From positions 2,333,047-2,397,046 of the forward strand of contig OZ026561.1 in the NCBI GenBank assembly GCA_964020155.1: a DNA stretch of 64,000 nt, given 5' to 3'. The notes below the pieces were generated by a model that was not told where the DNA came from, ran no database searches, and saw nothing but the letters and a program-made list of their open reading frames with translations. The position numbers and the translations under genes were made by a program. Of this stretch, positions 61,810 through 64,000 are shown in pieces. The DNA comes from Chondrilla cf. caribensis (taxonomy: Eukaryota; Porifera; Demospongiae; Chondrillida; Chondrillidae). Numbering within the stretch: position 1 is the stretch's first letter; every line of letters starts with the position of its first letter.

Positions 61810-63120
61810 AATGTCGGGTACTTTACTGCACTCATTGCTTCAGTAGCTTGCCGGAATGGCTTTAGGACATCAACTAGCACTTTAATTATCGACCAATCCT
61901 CGATCTGGCATCAAATGTTTCAGTCTGCCATCCATCAGCACAGCAGCAATAGCTTGAGCATTTCCTGTCTTTCCCATAGCTTGTACATTTCCTTGGTAGA
62001 CTTCCTGAAATGTGTGACTAATTTTTTGCAGTGACCAAGAACTCGCTGAACTCTTGTCACATTAACGCCCCTCCCAATAGAGAGCTGCAGTGTGTGAGCT
62101 ACACATGGAAAGTGATCAATTGCCAGCAGTCTAAAGGCATTGACCATGTTGCTGGCGTTATCAGTGATGCCTCCACACAGCTTTCCTGCAATTTTCCAAT
62201 CATGAAACATTAAGGAAAGAACATCCTTCAGCAAAGTAGCATCATGATCCTGTGGAATCTCCAGTGTCTGTAGACACCTGCTATGATGCTTGAAATTTGT
62301 GTCCACGAAGTGTGCTGTTAGTGATATGAAGGCTCGTTGCTGGTGCAGTGATGTCCATAAATCAGTAGTAACCACACAGTTATCAACTGCTGCTAGCTGA
62401 TTTTCAATGATAGCTCTGGTTGAAAAATATTTTGCAGGTATCACTGTGTCAGTAAAATATGTGCGATGTGGTAGTTTGAACCTAGGCTCCACTATCTCCA
62501 ACAAATGCCTGAAAGAAGGATCATCCACTGCACTCAGCGGCTGCAAGCCTCGACAAATAAAATCCCCTATAGCATCAACTAGCTGCTTATGCTTTGCACT
62601 TTCGTTCAAAAATGGGGTTGATTTGGCGATCGTTTCTCTGATTGTAAGCTGTGACGACGTCTTCGACACAGAGGCGCTTCTTGGTCCAGGTTGATATTTA
62701 TCCTGTTGCTGGAGCACACCATTTTCCTGAGTGTGAAACCGCTGAAGATGGGAGCTTAGGTTAGAGGTGTTTCCAGAGTATGCAACGACAGCCCGACAAA
62801 GTTGACAATTGGCCTTCTTCTTGTCTGTAATCGTGCCGGTACTGTCTGCAGGAAAACCGAAGTGCTTCCAGATAGCACTCTTTGTCTTAACACTTGGTTT
62901 CACAATCTGGTCGAATTCACTTTCATTCGACATATCTCTAGTTTCTCTATACTGAACCGGTGGCAATTAGGTGAGAGCACATACATTATGGATGCTGACT
63001 CAGCAGAAATTGGGGCCAATATCATAACCAAAACACTGTTTGTTTATCGTATCGCGAATTTGTATTATCGTGATATATCGTGCATTGCAATTATCGTGGC
63101 AACACTACTTCAGGCAAGAT
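61810..63120 (-). mobile_element. hAT transposon copy with BED zinc finger
   Basis: The 343-codon ORF (62,966-61,935) starts with a BED finger: SAIWKHFGF, then CQLC and SSHLQRFH. It continues with the hAT core (TTDLWTSLHQQRAFISLTAH, GGITDNASNMVNAF, CVAHTLQLSIGRG). After a stop it goes on as SIIKVLVDVLKPFRQATEAM, then SAVKYPTL, near 61,890-61,815. The C-terminal dimerisation domain is missing. The right edge at about 63,090-63,115 (GTGTTGCCACGATAATTG on the minus strand) looks like a hAT terminal repeat; the left end was not found. The long intact N-terminal half suggests it is not very old, but the copy is inactive. Confidence 0.85.
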
Positions 63121-63124
63121 TTAA

Positions 63125-63740
63125 CTAGGTTGGTCTTATAGGTGACGTGTCAGATTCTTCTGAGGTGTCAACATGCATATGGGCTTGGACCCAATCAGGG
63201 AGTGTGTTGTAGGTGAACCTGCAATTGTCTGCAAAAGTTGCTTTGAAGTGGTTAAAGCAAGCTTCAGCGGAAAATGATGGTACAAGAGATTCATAGTTGG
63301 TAACTGCTGATTGGGCAAACCTCCAGGGGTTACTTCTGAAAACTTTCTCTAGTTTCCTGGTGTTGCGTTGGTGTTCCAAGGTCCTAGATGTTTGCTTCAT
63401 CCGATTGTGCACACGAACGGCATTGAGAAAGGGTGTTGAGTTGAAGTCCTTTCATGCGAGATTTTTCATTTCAGCGAGTCTTTTGGTCTAGTTAATGCAA
63501 TTCTGGTCCTAGGACTCTGTTGGTCTTCTTGATGACACCTCAGTTCTGAAGGAAAGAAGATATAACTTCAGAAAAATAGGTGGCAGCTTCAGTTGTTGTT
63601 ATCTCGTTTATGTTTAGTCTAATAGTAATTGGAGAGAGTAGTGTGCAGAATTCTTGATCTAGATGATTCCAGTTAGGCATTTCTGACTTCTTCATACGGA
63701 GGTGGAGGGATTTTTGTGAGTGGTGATACCATATAGCAGG
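63125..63740 (-). pseudogene. LINE remnant A: N-terminal part of the same element
   Basis: The minus strand reads, in two or more frames, FCTLLSPITIRLNINEIT near 63,600. At 63,412-63,125 it reads RNTRKLEKVFRSNPWRFAQS and FSAEACFNHFKATFADNCRF, followed by TYNTLPDW. This is the linker before the reverse transcriptase in the LINE class seen at 60,060-61,806. Same strand and correct order, with the hAT copy between. The core palm of the reverse transcriptase is absent from both parts. Confidence 0.65.
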
Positions 63741-64000
63741 AAAATTTCACAGTTGGCCTAACATTCCCGAAAATTTCATCTGCGAATTAGGTGTTCTTGT
63801 CATGACTGTGGTTAGCATCCGCGAAAATTTTATCTGCAAAGTTTCATTTTTGGAGCCATCAGCGAACATTTTGTCCTGTAAAACTTTCCCATGATACAAG
63901 GTGGAAAATAGAGGTGTCTGTATTAATACTGATAGTGTCTGATATTAGGAACATTTACCTCACTGATGTCTAAATACTATGGGGACTTATAACATGATTG
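63741..64000. repeat. Short repeats of a GCGAAAATTTTATCTGC motif
   Basis: Three or four imperfect copies of CGAAAATTT(C/T)ATCTGCGAA occur between 63,768 and 63,880. No gene. Confidence 0.5.

Overview
This is eukaryotic, animal-type DNA. It is AT-rich, and its genes are split by GT-AG introns, many only 55-95 bp long. About a third of the window is simple or tandem repeat. The gene content (a GH27 lysosomal glycosidase, a METTL4-type MT-A70 methyltransferase, an HNK-1-type sulfotransferase exon, fibrinogen-domain remnants, cytoplasmic dynein remnants) and the retroelement families point to an early-branching marine metazoan, most likely a demosponge. That placement is an inference; no single sequence here proves it.

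Layout. 0-3.4 kb: a two-exon coiled-coil gene (minus) with a foldback element in its intron. 3.4-6 kb: two small inverted-repeat elements and a PHD-finger remnant. 6.0-6.5 kb: the 3' end of an unrecognised minus-strand gene. 8.4-15.0 kb: a complete 12-exon alpha-N-acetylgalactosaminidase/alpha-galactosidase gene (minus). Its first and fourth introns hold inverted-repeat elements, a 48-bp minisatellite and a nested 126-codon ORF. 15.2-20.4 kb: two decayed non-LTR retroelements on opposite strands and two linked exons of an unknown gene. 20.8-33.5 kb: a 12-kb run of tandem repeats, made of a 17-bp minisatellite, CA arrays with a higher-order repeat, two tRNA-like SINE copies, and 7 kb of degenerate CA-based satellite. 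33.5-40.5 kb: duplicated and inverted blocks, a 608-bp DNA transposon whose empty site is preserved in the sister copy, a PHD remnant and a Ty3/gypsy gag remnant between inverted repeats. 40.9-44.1 kb: three broken copies of a fibrinogen-related domain. 44.5-47.0 kb: an unprocessed cytoplasmic dynein heavy chain pseudogene (seven exons with stops and frameshifts). 48.7-54.4 kb: a pogo-type MITE, hairpins, TG arrays and tRNA-like SINEs. 55.3-55.9 kb: sulfotransferase exon(s), plus strand. 57.8-59.0 kb: the 3' two exons of METTL4 (minus). 59.2-63.7 kb: retroelement remnants with a hAT transposase lying between two pieces of one LINE.

Genes that look functional are few: the coiled-coil gene, the GH27 enzyme and METTL4 have open, phase-consistent exons. 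The sulfotransferase exon and the 6.0-kb gene are partial. Nothing suggests they share a pathway. Most of the window is turnover of mobile elements and repeat expansion.
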